This document shows, in pieces, positions 10,201 to 18,926 of a stretch of 64,000 bases of DNA. The notes under the pieces are model-generated. The model had not been told where the DNA came from. It saw nothing but the letters and a program-made list of their open reading frames with translations, and did no database searches. The translations under genes were made by a program, and so were the position numbers. How positions within the stretch are numbered: the first letter of the stretch is position 1; each line of letters opens with the position of its first letter. Source of the DNA: Photobacterium piscicola (GTDB lineage Bacteria; Pseudomonadota; Gammaproteobacteria; Enterobacterales; Vibrionaceae); assembly GCF_900166965.1 (NCBI RefSeq), contig NZ_FUZI01000001.1, positions 620,001-684,000 of the forward strand. The letters are read 5' to 3'.

Positions 10201-10736
10201 GTGACATCAACCTGTTCTAAAATTTGGGTTGCAGCGGCTTCTTTACCATCACTGTGTGCCGCTGACGTGGTCACCTTACGAGCATGGGCGTTAATCGCGA
10301 GCGGGTATTTAAAATCAACAAATCTAAACGTAGCATCAAAAAAGTGGATATAACGTAAATAAAGCTGTTGTTTTTCGAGTATCGCAGTGGCCGTTGGGGA
10401 AAGCTCAATTTCATATTTCTTTGCAAATAAGCGATAACTGCCTTCATCAAGGTCATTATTAGGATCTGTTTGATGTTGTAAAGCAAGCTGGTGGAAGGTG
10501 ACGTTGTAACTGAAAATGCGTAACGAAACATGTTCTGCATGAAGACCATTGTCATAACGCAGTCCTTTAAGATCAGTGATCGTTACATGGTTAATGTGCA
10601 ACCATATAAGACCAATTATTGGCATCAGTAGTATCAATCCCAATAGCGATAACCCAATTTTAGTGCCGCTACGTAACCGCGACGTTTTAGCCTCCGTTGG
10701 TGGTGATGGCGTAATATTGTGCTCAGGCGATTTCAC
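7269..10736 (-). CDS. ydbH: YdbH-type AsmA-like intermembrane phospholipid transport protein
   Basis: 1155 residues: an N-terminal membrane anchor (about residues 24-48, IGLSLLGLILLMPIIGLIWL) followed by a long beta-rich periplasmic body, the plan of the TamB/YhdP/YdbH group of bridge-like lipid carriers. The C-terminus has YdbH hallmarks: IDITDGNITYGA, LLSGSYYGINI, SAALLGGSVSA, LDGTIPITMVDGHFEI and YPGGVLRYIAG. It is markedly longer than the E. coli protein (about 880), with extra polar and Lys/Arg-rich sequence in the middle (about 345-400). The start is GTG 10736 with AAGGTGA nine bases upstream. It leads the ydbH-ynbE-ydbL operon. Confidence 0.88.
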   Translation of the reverse strand: MKSPEHNITPSPPTEAKTSRLRSGTKIGLSLLGLILLMPIIGLIWLHINHVTITDLKGLRYDNGLHAEHVSLRIFSYNVTFHQLALQHQTDPNNDLDEGSYRLFAKKYEIELSPTATAILEKQQLYLRYIHFFDATFRFVDFKYPLAINAHARKVTTSAAHSDGKEAAATQILEQVDVTISHNPHLVISGHSSKGKLSLFFPHIQPSPHYSLLYNNSQFSIAWLDNKTPVAVTIASIHPQWETLNNTLTEQIISQLSLTFDLNRSLPTMVLAAKTVKLEQPQYLPAFINRTDIDSKGIHLGQAIANLARLPIKKLKVNALTYGDLLIDAKVILETPTAAASSTMANLATAANINHSTITFDKPSAVTSENKQQRQRRKQARQKIDQQAKDLNIATEKKTKARFIVKGKALSPHPYLLDVNIYHLSKTDARAHTIMTRSDGNNLNCDIKVIFHQPLPHYLNCNANFKNTKEFTDRLGLEDVPDAKINGPLRFYAKQIVSGLSKPFHPMVINNKIVDAHYLIGIELPPSFTIELNKYAFEAPFFATKDKTKRHNNAPKHVANIQMNSDGKINFNINYQNKLFSLALSDKNETISFNNAKTKSKLQLLINEFNCLYPNLQCHLNAKINASINTLRPVVDSQVDDIIFRSNIKATWANNYLISQLQHAHLQTKKLTFKGIPTLASNKIDDIDFSLNQLIGLFEKKQDRIALTLYQPQQTQAQLTAKLATRHQTQKTLPITDYKAQLHIDVSQFLLRHEFLFEKTPLNDTLLKNRSIKNTFPPTPTTFSSHFKIIMDAAQRNRKQLFPLSTLYGKFHLADKTLNVNATLTNRHDDILAKMDINADLTTQKTHVKLHRQTIAFTPANSLKNYYFPALTLPIDITDGNITYGASFIIDRNSHIIGNATVATDLLSGSYYGINITQLESSANIAFSPQGIQTLHPISLFAQQLHAGIILTNPSLLIDINTLTNQYTLHRISAALLGGSVSAHNISLTNLHKLTPIPITVFGLNIKQAADLIDHESIEFTGILDGTIPITMVDGHFEIHHATLHSRYPGGVLRYIAGSVIDEKIKAVGHQSPLMVSEILKNYHYRTLAIKVNYAKDGVLKTQSHFKGYNPDFQSGRPININVAIEDNILELIRTINMLNASNVEQKISEHFNHP

Positions 10737-10980
10737 AGCGATAGGTCACCTTATGAAAAAGAATAATGTCGTTATTAGTAATAAACTACCGATAAACGAT
10801 AAGGTGTAATGATGATCATTTACCTCATCTTTAAACATATACCAGATTCTACTATTCGTAAGTCATCCGCTTCATTAATTCAATAGAATTCACTATAAAG
10901 TGACTAATTATTCTTATCGTTACAAAATATACGGTGTTACATCTTTTAGTTTGAATTTCTATGCGCTTTTATTGTTGGCA

Positions 10981-11865
10981 CTAATTGTCTAAATAATACA
11001 ACCATCCTTGATAGGTGGTTGAATAAATACCGTTACATTGCCTTTGTTGCTGCTGGCGCTGTGCTAAAGGGAAAGAATCAAACAAACGTTGGTAACGAGC
11101 AGGATTACTGCCATAGACCAAACACAAAATATGCTGATAACGTTGTTGGCTAAGACTATGTTGCTGAATAAAATTGTTATTTCTAAGGTTCGAGTTATTT
11201 AAGGCTTGAGTACTAAATAAGCGACTAGCATTAATTGCAATGTCATCACCTCGATGAATATCATTAAGTAGCAAAATAACCACAAAATTATCGACGGTTG
11301 TTTCACTATTGCCTAATACGGGAATAGCACGATCTAGAATATAAGCATGGCCAATCTCATGCAGTAGTGTCAGTAATAGGGCATCAGTTGTTGCCTGATA
11401 GCGTTGTTGTTGGGTTGGATAAGCACCTGTTTTCGATACATGTTCTAAAAGTTGATCAATATATTGGTAAGGGATCTGGATTTGTCCTTTGGTTGAATCA
11501 AAATTAGGTCCTTTAGCGCTACCAAAAACGATATTTAAGCTAGGGGCAAAAATATACCGCGTCTGACTTAGTTGTTTAATGGTTGCGAGGATAGAGGAGT
11601 GTTGAATGATGTCTTTTGCTTGTTGTTGTTGGGTGTTAGCGGGCGTGAGAAAGACAAAGTTAACCGTAGGGACAGGATCTAATGCTAATCCATAGCTACC
11701 GCCGGTTGGTTGGTCTGTTCCTGCGTAACTAAAGCAAGAGAGTGTCAGGCAGAATAAGCCGTATATGAACTTTAGTGGGGATGATAACTGCGAAAATGTT
11801 GGATTAGCCTTTGCACTCACCTTTTCACCAACCAGTTGATCAAAAGCGATAAAATGTTTATTCAC
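10981..11865 (-). CDS. DUF4344 putative metallopeptidase, exported
   Basis: 294 residues. After a long polar N-region (about 30 residues) comes a hydrophobic signal segment (LKFIYGLFCLTLSCFSYAG), so the protein is probably exported. The zinc motif HEIGH is at residues 169-173, followed by ILDRAIPVLGNSETTVDNF, the spacing expected for the third ligand (Glu188) in DUF4344 proteins. Function in this family is unproven. The tail is Gln-rich. The start is GTG with GAGGTGA just upstream; an internal start would shorten the odd signal peptide but has no better ribosome site. Confidence 0.75.
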   Translation of the reverse strand: MNKHFIAFDQLVGEKVSAKANPTFSQLSSPLKFIYGLFCLTLSCFSYAGTDQPTGGSYGLALDPVPTVNFVFLTPANTQQQQAKDIIQHSSILATIKQLSQTRYIFAPSLNIVFGSAKGPNFDSTKGQIQIPYQYIDQLLEHVSKTGAYPTQQQRYQATTDALLLTLLHEIGHAYILDRAIPVLGNSETTVDNFVVILLLNDIHRGDDIAINASRLFSTQALNNSNLRNNNFIQQHSLSQQRYQHILCLVYGSNPARYQRLFDSFPLAQRQQQQRQCNGIYSTTYQGWLYYLDN

Positions 11866-12005
11866 GATGTCACCTCATACTGCTATAGATGTATCATAAG
11901 TGATAATTATAGCGGATGAGACAATAGGTAACGCTGTAAAAACATTAAATCACCTTATTTATAACTATTAATGATTCACTGCATGTTGTTTTATATTGGC
12001 TGTGC

Positions 12006-14675
12006 TTATTTTAACGGTAATAGCATATCAACGATACCATCGGCCAATTGCACATCAATTTCAAACCCCATTTTTTGCGCGAGAGTGATCATGCCTCGAT
12101 TGGTCGGCATTGTCATTCCGGTTAGAGTATGAAGCCCGCGTTGTTTAGCATAATCAATAAGTTTGCTCATTAACATTCGTCCTAAACCTGCGCCTTTAAG
12201 ATCAGAGCGAACAAGAATCGCAAATTCAGCATCATTATTGTTGGCATCCGATAATGCACGTGCAACACCGATAATCATTTCATCATAAACCGCCACGAAG
12301 GCCATTTCACGATCGTAATCGATTTGGGTAAATTTGGCTAAGGCCTCATGATTTAATTCTCCCACATCAGAAAAGAAGCGTTTATATAGATCCTCTTCTG
12401 ATACTTGGCTTATAAAAGCTTTATGGGCAGGTTCATCTTCCGGTAATATTGGGCGAAGTAATATTGATTTACCGTCTTTAAGCTGGCATTGCTGTTCATA
12501 TTCTTTAGGATAAGGACGGATCGCTAATCGTTGTTGAATATCACCATTAAATGCAGCGATATCCATAGAGGCATCAATGATCGTTAATTCGTCACCAGAG
12601 ATCAGTAGTGGGTGAATATCTAATGCACTAATATCAGGGCAATCAATGACCATTTGTGAAATAGTCACTAGCAATCGGCATAGTGCGGGAATAGATATCT
12701 TTTCTAAACTGCTGCGCTGCTTTATTTTGTTACGCTTTAAGGCATTAATGACCATATAACGGGCAAGTGCCATATTTAGCGGCGGTAGCGCAACCACGGC
12801 ATCACGTTCAATATCCCAATGAATGGTTTCTTCGCCCAACATGATCACAGGCCCAAAAACAGGATCGTTATGGACACCAATACGCAATTCTTGCGCACCG
12901 GAGCGGTTAGCCATACGTTGAATCAATAAGCCATCAATTCGTGCACTTGGATAGTGTAAAGCGACGCGAGATAAGATGGCATCGGCGGCATTAGCCACTT
13001 CATTGGCATTTCGTAGATATAAAACAACGCCGTGGATCTCTGATTTATGACGAATATCGGGAGAGCGTAACTTCACAGCCACGGGATATCCAATCTGTTC
13101 GGCAATATGTACCGCTTCAGCGGCATCAGAGGCTATCCATGTTGGCAATGTTGTAAAACCATAGCTTTCTAGTAACGGTCGTACTTCATGAGTTTCAAGG
13201 TGGTAAATATTTTGCTGAAGTAAACGTTGTATTTCATGGCGAACATAATGCGGGTCTGCGGTAATGTCACTGACTGATACAGGAGTCTCCATTAACTGAC
13301 GTTGATTACGGCGGTATTCGACTAAATGCATGAAAGCTGAAATCGCACTTTCAGGTGTACGATAAGTCGGTAAACGCGCTTGAGTAAAAAGACTACGCGC
13401 GTTGGTCGCTTCATTTTCACCTGACCAATTGGTTAAAATGTTAAATCGTTGACTGCGAGGATGCTGGTGGAGGATATCAATAATGACTTTGGCGGTGTTA
13501 GTGCTATGAGCTATCGCTGACGGGCTATGTATAATAAGTAAGGCATCAAAATCATCGCTGTCCAATAGAATATTAAGTACTTGTTGGTAACGTGCAGTAT
13601 TAGCATCCCCCATGATATCTATCGGGTTTGTCTGTGACCAATAACAAGGCAATACTTGTGACAGCTTTGTTATTGTTGCCGCACTTAGTTGGGCTAATTT
13701 TCCGCCTCTGTCTGATAATGCGTCTAGTGCCATAATAGCAGGGCCACCACCATTGGTGAGAATCGCTAATCGTTCACCGCGTAACGGTACTGAATGGGCC
13801 AGTGTTTCAACCGCAGCAAATAGATCATGGGTTGTATGTACGCGTAACATACCAGAGCGTCGAATAGCGGCATCATAAATTTCATCAACCCCATGCTCAC
13901 CATTGGTATGTAATAAAGCGGCTGAACGTCCAGCGCTTGTACGGCCACTTTTTAATACTAAAATACGACGGTTTCTTGCTGCTGCGCGGGCTGCTGACAT
14001 AAATTGGCGCGCATCTTTAATATTGTCGATATAAAGTAAGATTGCTTCAGTTTTTGTATCTTGGCTTAAAATATCAAGTAACTCGGCAAAATTAATGTCG
14101 CAGGCATCTCCTAAAGAAATAAAAGTAGAAAAGCCAATTTGTTTATTCTGTGCCCAATCAAGAATAGTGGTACACACTGCTGCTGATTGTGAAATAAATG
14201 CGATATTGCCTTTATTAGCACGAGTAGGGGTGACGGAAGCATTTAAGTTCAACCAAGGTAAAATTATCCCCATGCTATTTGGGCCAATAATACGCATATT
14301 ATAACGCTGTGCATTGGTAAGCATTTGTTGCTGGTGGCTAATAGCTTCTTTGTTGTTAGTATGAGGAGCCATACCCGCGGCAATAACAATCGTTGCTTTT
14401 ATTCCTTTTTCCCCTAGCTGGTTAATAATATCGGGAACAAGCTCTGCGCGAGTACATACAATAGCAATGTCTGGAATAATGGGCATTGATTCAATGTTGC
14501 GATAAGCCAGAATTCCGGCAACTGCAGCATACTTTTGGGTGACTGGAATAATTGGCCCGGAAAAACATTCTGATAACAAATTACTAACAACTACATGACC
14601 AATTCGATTGGGATTATTTGATGCACCAATGACGGCAATACTATGTGGCTTAAAAAAATAAGTAAGGTTGTCCAT
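12006..14675 (-). CDS. patZ: Protein lysine acetyltransferase PatZ (acyl-CoA synthetase NDP-forming domain plus GNAT)
   Basis: 889 residues, matching E. coli PatZ/YfiQ (886). Domains in order: CoA-binding Rossmann domain (about 1-130, FKPHSIAVIGASNNPNRIGH), succinyl-CoA-ligase-like domains (about 145-460), an ATP-grasp domain (about 490-715, ESYGFTTLPTW ... GYPVAVKLRSPDIRHKSE) and a C-terminal GNAT acetyltransferase (about 735-889) with the acetyl-CoA loop DLKGAGLGRMLM. Such enzymes acetylate lysines of acetyl-CoA synthetase and other proteins; the synthetase-like part senses acetyl-CoA rather than making it. In E. coli it is controlled by cAMP-CRP; I saw no clear CRP site here. It is a single gene with long gaps on both sides. 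Confidence 0.93.
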   Translation of the reverse strand: MDNLTYFFKPHSIAVIGASNNPNRIGHVVVSNLLSECFSGPIIPVTQKYAAVAGILAYRNIESMPIIPDIAIVCTRAELVPDIINQLGEKGIKATIVIAAGMAPHTNNKEAISHQQQMLTNAQRYNMRIIGPNSMGIILPWLNLNASVTPTRANKGNIAFISQSAAVCTTILDWAQNKQIGFSTFISLGDACDINFAELLDILSQDTKTEAILLYIDNIKDARQFMSAARAAARNRRILVLKSGRTSAGRSAALLHTNGEHGVDEIYDAAIRRSGMLRVHTTHDLFAAVETLAHSVPLRGERLAILTNGGGPAIMALDALSDRGGKLAQLSAATITKLSQVLPCYWSQTNPIDIMGDANTARYQQVLNILLDSDDFDALLIIHSPSAIAHSTNTAKVIIDILHQHPRSQRFNILTNWSGENEATNARSLFTQARLPTYRTPESAISAFMHLVEYRRNQRQLMETPVSVSDITADPHYVRHEIQRLLQQNIYHLETHEVRPLLESYGFTTLPTWIASDAAEAVHIAEQIGYPVAVKLRSPDIRHKSEIHGVVLYLRNANEVANAADAILSRVALHYPSARIDGLLIQRMANRSGAQELRIGVHNDPVFGPVIMLGEETIHWDIERDAVVALPPLNMALARYMVINALKRNKIKQRSSLEKISIPALCRLLVTISQMVIDCPDISALDIHPLLISGDELTIIDASMDIAAFNGDIQQRLAIRPYPKEYEQQCQLKDGKSILLRPILPEDEPAHKAFISQVSEEDLYKRFFSDVGELNHEALAKFTQIDYDREMAFVAVYDEMIIGVARALSDANNNDAEFAILVRSDLKGAGLGRMLMSKLIDYAKQRGLHTLTGMTMPTNRGMITLAQKMGFEIDVQLADGIVDMLLPLK

Positions 14676-14944
14676 ACTGTATGCACTTTATATTTACATT
14701 TCTGACATTTTATATAGAAATATGAAGAATGTATCTATTTAGTGGCTATTATGTGACTTAAAATCGATAAAAGGAAAAGATAAGCGGGTAATTTTAGGTG
14801 TTTATATTCTATTTTGAATACTATTATGCCTATAAGTATTATTACGTATTTATATTGATAAACACACAATTATTGTATTGATAGTGTTAATATTGTGTGT
14901 CTTAATATATGGGTAATTAAAGCTCTAGGTGTTAAACAATTAAG

Positions 14945-16648
14945 ATGATTCATGATTTATATTTTAGATATCAACCCAGATACTATAATGGTGAGATATA
15001 CTCTTATGAGGCATTATTAAGAAGCCATATACACAATTTTAATGTTGAGGATTTTGTGTATTCAATTCAATGTTCAGCTCATTTTGATTTGAATATTATT
15101 TTGAAAGTACTTCAAGACAGAAAATCATTGCATATTTGCGATGATGTTTCCATATCATTGAATATCTCGATTGCAAGTTTACTCGATAATGATTTTATAA
15201 ATCAATGCTTGGATATTTTTGAAACGGAGAAAAATATCACATTAGAATTAACTAATCATGATAAAACAGATAATTTCGACGCTATCCAAAAAGCAATATT
15301 ACTTCTTAAAAATAAAGGGGTTAGGTTTGCTATTGGGGATTTTGGTAAAGGATATTTGAATACGGATAATTTCTTATATCTTGATGTAGATTATATAATT
15401 TTAGATCGTAGATTGATAAATAATATCAATGACAACTACATTACTTATTCAGTGCTTAAATCAAAATATGAATATATTGCTAATGTCCTTGGTAAAATTG
15501 TAATTATTGAAGGCATAGAAACATTTGAGCAATTTAATTTAGTAAAAGAATTTGGTGATATGCTATATCAAGGATTTTATTTCTCTCAAGCGATTGATAT
15601 TAGTAAAATTCGGAAAATAGTTAATCCTCGATCTTTAAAAAAAGCACCTAAGAAAGAATTTTCATTAAAACTAGATCAAGCTATTTTTGACTTAAATCGG
15701 TCTCAAGATCCTGAAAACATACAAAAAGCTATTAATCAAATCAAAGAAATAGACAAATATAATATTATTGGATTAACATCTAATACGTTTGATCTACATA
15801 GTGAACGTCAACGGATCAATCAAAATTATCGTGAAATTACAAAAAATAAAACAAGCTCACATTTTTTACTTGCCGCATCATTAGTATGTGGTTGCGATGG
15901 CGCTGTTGTTATTCGTGATAAAGACGGCAATGTCATTTTTAACAATGAGAAATTTATCAATTTTGTTGGTATTGATCTTGTTGATATACCTGTAGAAGAA
16001 GTATGTGAAAAAATTACAGATTATCGTAGTTGCTTAAATGTTGATAATGAACTTTTATCTAGTGACTCGTGCTTTATGATGGCTGATGAGGTCATTGAAA
16101 CAAAAGATAATAGTGAGCTTGTTCATACATATAGGCAAAAGGTATCTCACTTCGGCCAACATTTCATTATTTGTTCTGTTTATGGCACCGTTGATTCTAT
16201 CGTTGTCGATCCTCTGACTAATTGTTACCAAAAGAATTATTTATCATCAAACTATATGAATCAGTATAAGATTTTAGTTTTTATTGATTTAGATGGCTTT
16301 AAAGAGATTAATGATACATTAGGACATTATGTTGGTGATGAAGTCTTACGTGATTTTTCTTTAACAATGAAAGATTTATTACGAGATTCTGATGTGATGA
16401 TACGTTTTGGTGGTGATGAATTTGTTATTCTATTAAATAGTCATGTGATTAAAAACGTTCAGCAACGAGTTGAACAATTAAGACAAAGTATCGAATATTA
16501 TTTTAGTCAGAAAAAAATACAACTTAGTTTTTCTTATGGGATAGCTTCTTTAGAAGCCGGAGTTGACTTAGCGCTTAAGCGAGCTGATATTGCAATGTAT
16601 CAAGAAAAAGCATTTAGAAAAAGTAAGCGACAATCTTTATTGGCATAA
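14945..16648 (+). CDS. EAL-PAS-like-GGDEF protein: degenerate EAL, intact GGDEF (probable diguanylate cyclase)
   Basis: 567 residues in the order EAL (about 1-235), a coiled/PAS-like middle (about 240-410) and GGDEF (about 415-560), the reverse of the usual GGDEF-EAL tandem. In the EAL half the signature is EALLR (Glu22) and ELT (Glu101) and EGIE (Glu189) survive, but the metal-binding DDF is GDF (131-133) and the Lys of the IKID motif is Ile152, so phosphodiesterase activity is doubtful. The GGDEF half has RFGGDEF (489-493) and an RxxD inhibitory site five residues before it, both intact. Expected role: making cyclic-di-GMP under control of the middle and EAL domains. The gene is more AT-rich than its neighbours. 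The weak ribosome site (AAGATG) leaves the start slightly open. Confidence 0.85.
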   Translation: MIHDLYFRYQPRYYNGEIYSYEALLRSHIHNFNVEDFVYSIQCSAHFDLNIILKVLQDRKSLHICDDVSISLNISIASLLDNDFINQCLDIFETEKNITLELTNHDKTDNFDAIQKAILLLKNKGVRFAIGDFGKGYLNTDNFLYLDVDYIILDRRLINNINDNYITYSVLKSKYEYIANVLGKIVIIEGIETFEQFNLVKEFGDMLYQGFYFSQAIDISKIRKIVNPRSLKKAPKKEFSLKLDQAIFDLNRSQDPENIQKAINQIKEIDKYNIIGLTSNTFDLHSERQRINQNYREITKNKTSSHFLLAASLVCGCDGAVVIRDKDGNVIFNNEKFINFVGIDLVDIPVEEVCEKITDYRSCLNVDNELLSSDSCFMMADEVIETKDNSELVHTYRQKVSHFGQHFIICSVYGTVDSIVVDPLTNCYQKNYLSSNYMNQYKILVFIDLDGFKEINDTLGHYVGDEVLRDFSLTMKDLLRDSDVMIRFGGDEFVILLNSHVIKNVQQRVEQLRQSIEYYFSQKKIQLSFSYGIASLEAGVDLALKRADIAMYQEKAFRKSKRQSLLA

Positions 16649-16772
16649 TATGATTGTGTTCTAACTTATAGAGTAAACCGAGTTGTCTCTATAATATTAC
16701 GTGCGTATTGGATATGATTAATTAGTATAAATATCGCTTTTATAAAGCTAACAAAGTGATACACGTAAATAT

Positions 16773-16803
16773 AAAAAAAAGAGATCATATGATCTCTTTT
16801 TTT
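16773..16803. terminator. Bidirectional terminator, perfect palindrome
   Basis: A perfectly self-complementary segment: an A-run, GAGATCATATGATCTC, then a T-run. It lies between the convergent GGDEF gene and the DUF2301 gene and has the layout to stop transcription from both sides. Confidence 0.88.
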
Positions 16804-16846
16804 GCTGGTGGATAATAAAGCTGGTGGCTCAATTATTATAAGTAGC

Positions 16847-17356
16847 TTACACCTGGTAACGGCTTTTATCACCGATATCAAAATGTAGCGGCATACGCCA
16901 TTTACTAAAGGCAGCAAATGCAAGTAATGCAGCACCTACCATAGCAAAGCCAACCCCAATATTTGCAGCATTAAATACGAAGCAGAACCAAAAACCGGCT
17001 AAAGCAAGAGGGGTTAATAAGAGTATTTTTACTTTAAAGCAGAAATATTCTTTTATTGAAAGTGCGCTAAAGACAAATAAAGCAGCACCTAAGGCTAATG
17101 GTTGCCATAAGCCCGCGATAAACCAGATTGCTGAGAATAAGCCCGCGCCTTGGATTAGCCAGCGAAAACGTTTGTCATAAATATGAACAGTTGTTGATGC
17201 TAATAAAGCGACCATAACTAGAAAAGGGGTTGCGGCATTGGTTTCTGAGCCAATGATTGTCATGATAATAGCAGCAACAGTGAATGCAGATCGGTATAGG
17301 ATAACGGTTAGTTTATCAAGTATATCGAGTTCGCATTTAATATGTGGATCAGCCAT
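16847..17356 (-). CDS. DUF2301 family inner membrane protein
   Basis: 169 residues with about six hydrophobic helices after a charged N-terminus (MADPHIKCELDILDKLTVILYRSAF). The LYR-x-(A/G)-F entry and the overall size fit the DUF2301 family, whose function is unknown. AGGAG stands five bases upstream of the ATG. Single gene, convergent with the GGDEF gene and divergent from the repeat-containing SPOR lipoprotein. Confidence 0.75.
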   Translation of the reverse strand: MADPHIKCELDILDKLTVILYRSAFTVAAIIMTIIGSETNAATPFLVMVALLASTTVHIYDKRFRWLIQGAGLFSAIWFIAGLWQPLALGAALFVFSALSIKEYFCFKVKILLLTPLALAGFWFCFVFNAANIGVGFAMVGAALLAFAAFSKWRMPLHFDIGDKSRYQV

Positions 17357-17574
17357 TGAGGCTCCTAGGCAGTAGCAGAAAAGGTGGGTGATATTATTGT
17401 TAACAAAACAATATTTATTGTGAGCATGGTAACATAAATGCTTTTCGATTGATCAATCGTTATGATCTGTTTGATCGTAATCAAAAGCTACGGCAAACTA
17501 TTATAGATCCTTTGTCATTCAATTGTTTTGATGATGAGCACCCCAATATTCGGTTGAGAATAAGAGAGAATAAA

Positions 17575-18702
17575 ATGAAAAAAATTATCACATTGAGCCT
17601 GTTATCGAGCTTAGTGGGGTGTGCTCAATTGATGCCGCCAAAAACATCATTACAAACCCCGATTGAAACCATTAATACAACACAATCGACTGAAAAATTT
17701 GTAGAACCAACGGTCGTTGCTGAGTTAGATAAATCCGTTAAAACAGACCCTCTGTATCAATCGATAGATTCGATTGCCGTCAGCGAACAAGTTATAAAAG
17801 AGCAGCCAGCCGCAAAGGCCACACTAACAACTGAAAACACCTCAGAACCTACTGCTATTGAAGAAACGAATGAGCTAGCAGTAGATACAACAACAGATGT
17901 TGATGCCGCTGCCACAGAGCCAGCCGAGAATACTGCAACAGATGTTGATTCAGCTGCCACAGAGCCAGCCGAGAATGCAGCAACAGATGTTGATTCAGCT
18001 GCCACAGAGCCAGCCGAGAATACAGCAACAGATGTTGATGCCGTAGCCGTAGAGCCAGCCGAGAATACAGCAACAGATGCTGATGCAGCTGCCGTAGAGC
18101 CAGCCGAGAATATAACAACGGATGTTGATGCAGCTGCCGTAGAGCCGGCCGAAAATACAACAACAGATGTTGATGTAGTAGCGATTGAACCTGCCATAAA
18201 TGCAGTGACGGAGATGGATGCTGCATCTATTGAATCAGCTGTGAATGCGGCAACAGAAACAGATAATACGGCGGCAGTCGCTATTACGACAGCGACTGTA
18301 ACTGATGAACCTGAACCAATTGAGTCATCAAATGATACTACTGTGGATGATCAAACTGTTGTCGATGACCAAGCCTCGGCGAATGAACCCATAGCAGCTG
18401 ATGATGAATATAAAACAACGGTTATGCATGGTTATAGTGTGCAGGTTACCGCATCAAGAGATGAACAATCATTAGTGACATTGCTGTCGTTATTAGATAG
18501 CCAGCAACCAGCTTGGTTAAATAAGAAAATGATTAATGGTAGTCAGGTTTATACTTTATTATTAGGGCATTACTCTGATCATGAACAAGCAAAAGCGGCA
18601 TTAGCCTTGTTACCTGAAGCTTTACAGAACAATGGCGCATTTGTGAGGAATTTTTATGAGATTGAACATACTCGTTCACCACAATTGAAGCAATTACAAT
18701 AA
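17575..18702 (+). CDS. SPOR-domain lipoprotein with repetitive Ala/Glu/Asp-rich linker
   Basis: 375 residues from ATG 17575, which begins a lipoprotein signal with lipobox LVGC (Cys16) and has AAGAGAG upstream; the frame is open to 17449, but that extension has no such features. The linker holds about eight copies of a 15-residue unit around the core TEPAEN-x-x-TDVD (DNA 17902-18261), then acidic sequence, and a C-terminal SPOR domain (about 285-365: GYSVQVTASRDEQSLVTLL ... YTLLLGHYSDHEQAKAALALL). Predicted role: an envelope-anchored, peptidoglycan-binding protein at the division site, with the linker spanning the periplasm. The tail resembles the shorter paralogue at 2743-3315. Confidence 0.83.
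   Translation: MKKIITLSLLSSLVGCAQLMPPKTSLQTPIETINTTQSTEKFVEPTVVAELDKSVKTDPLYQSIDSIAVSEQVIKEQPAAKATLTTENTSEPTAIEETNELAVDTTTDVDAAATEPAENTATDVDSAATEPAENAATDVDSAATEPAENTATDVDAVAVEPAENTATDADAAAVEPAENITTDVDAAAVEPAENTTTDVDVVAIEPAINAVTEMDAASIESAVNAATETDNTAAVAITTATVTDEPEPIESSNDTTVDDQTVVDDQASANEPIAADDEYKTTVMHGYSVQVTASRDEQSLVTLLSLLDSQQPAWLNKKMINGSQVYTLLLGHYSDHEQAKAALALLPEALQNNGAFVRNFYEIEHTRSPQLKQLQ
17902..18261 (+). repeat. In-frame 45-bp tandem repeat, about 8 units
   Basis: Units of exactly 15 codons starting GAT. The first six are highly alike (protein D-A/S-x-A-T/V-EPAEN-x-x-TDV); the last two have decayed (EPAINAVTEM, ESAVNAATET). In-register repeats of this kind change copy number by slippage without breaking the frame, so length polymorphism between strains is expected. 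Confidence 0.93.
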
Positions 18703-18721
18703 TTCAATAGTTAATAGCAGA

Positions 18722-18747
18722 TAAATGGTGGTTTAATCACCATTTTT
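18722..18747 (+). terminator. Hairpin terminator after the repeat lipoprotein
   Basis: AAATGGTG/CACCATTT stem with a seven-base loop followed by TTT. It lies about 20 bases after the stop codon. Confidence 0.75.
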
Positions 18748-18926
18748 AGCACAAACTTCGCATGATTTAAAAATAAATCACGATAAGATGATGTAGAGGG
18801 TGCATTCGCATTCGTTTTTTGATTACTATATTCAGCAGTGAATGCCTTATTCTTTTTGACCTTGGTAGTGTATCAAGGCTTTTGTAATCTGCATTGTATT
18901 GTGATTGGTCTAATTAAGGAACGATA

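Noticed and set aside
10576..10809. 77-codon plus-strand ORF over the ydbH start
   Set aside because: Antisense to ydbH, no ribosome site and no recognisable features.
17757..18226. Long Ser/Ala- and Leu/His/Gln-rich ORFs on the minus strand
   Set aside because: They are antisense shadows of the 45-bp repeat; the plus frame has the lipobox and SPOR domain.
17902..18261. CRISPR-like periodic repeat
   Set aside because: Repeats are contiguous with no spacers and are in frame within a coding gene.
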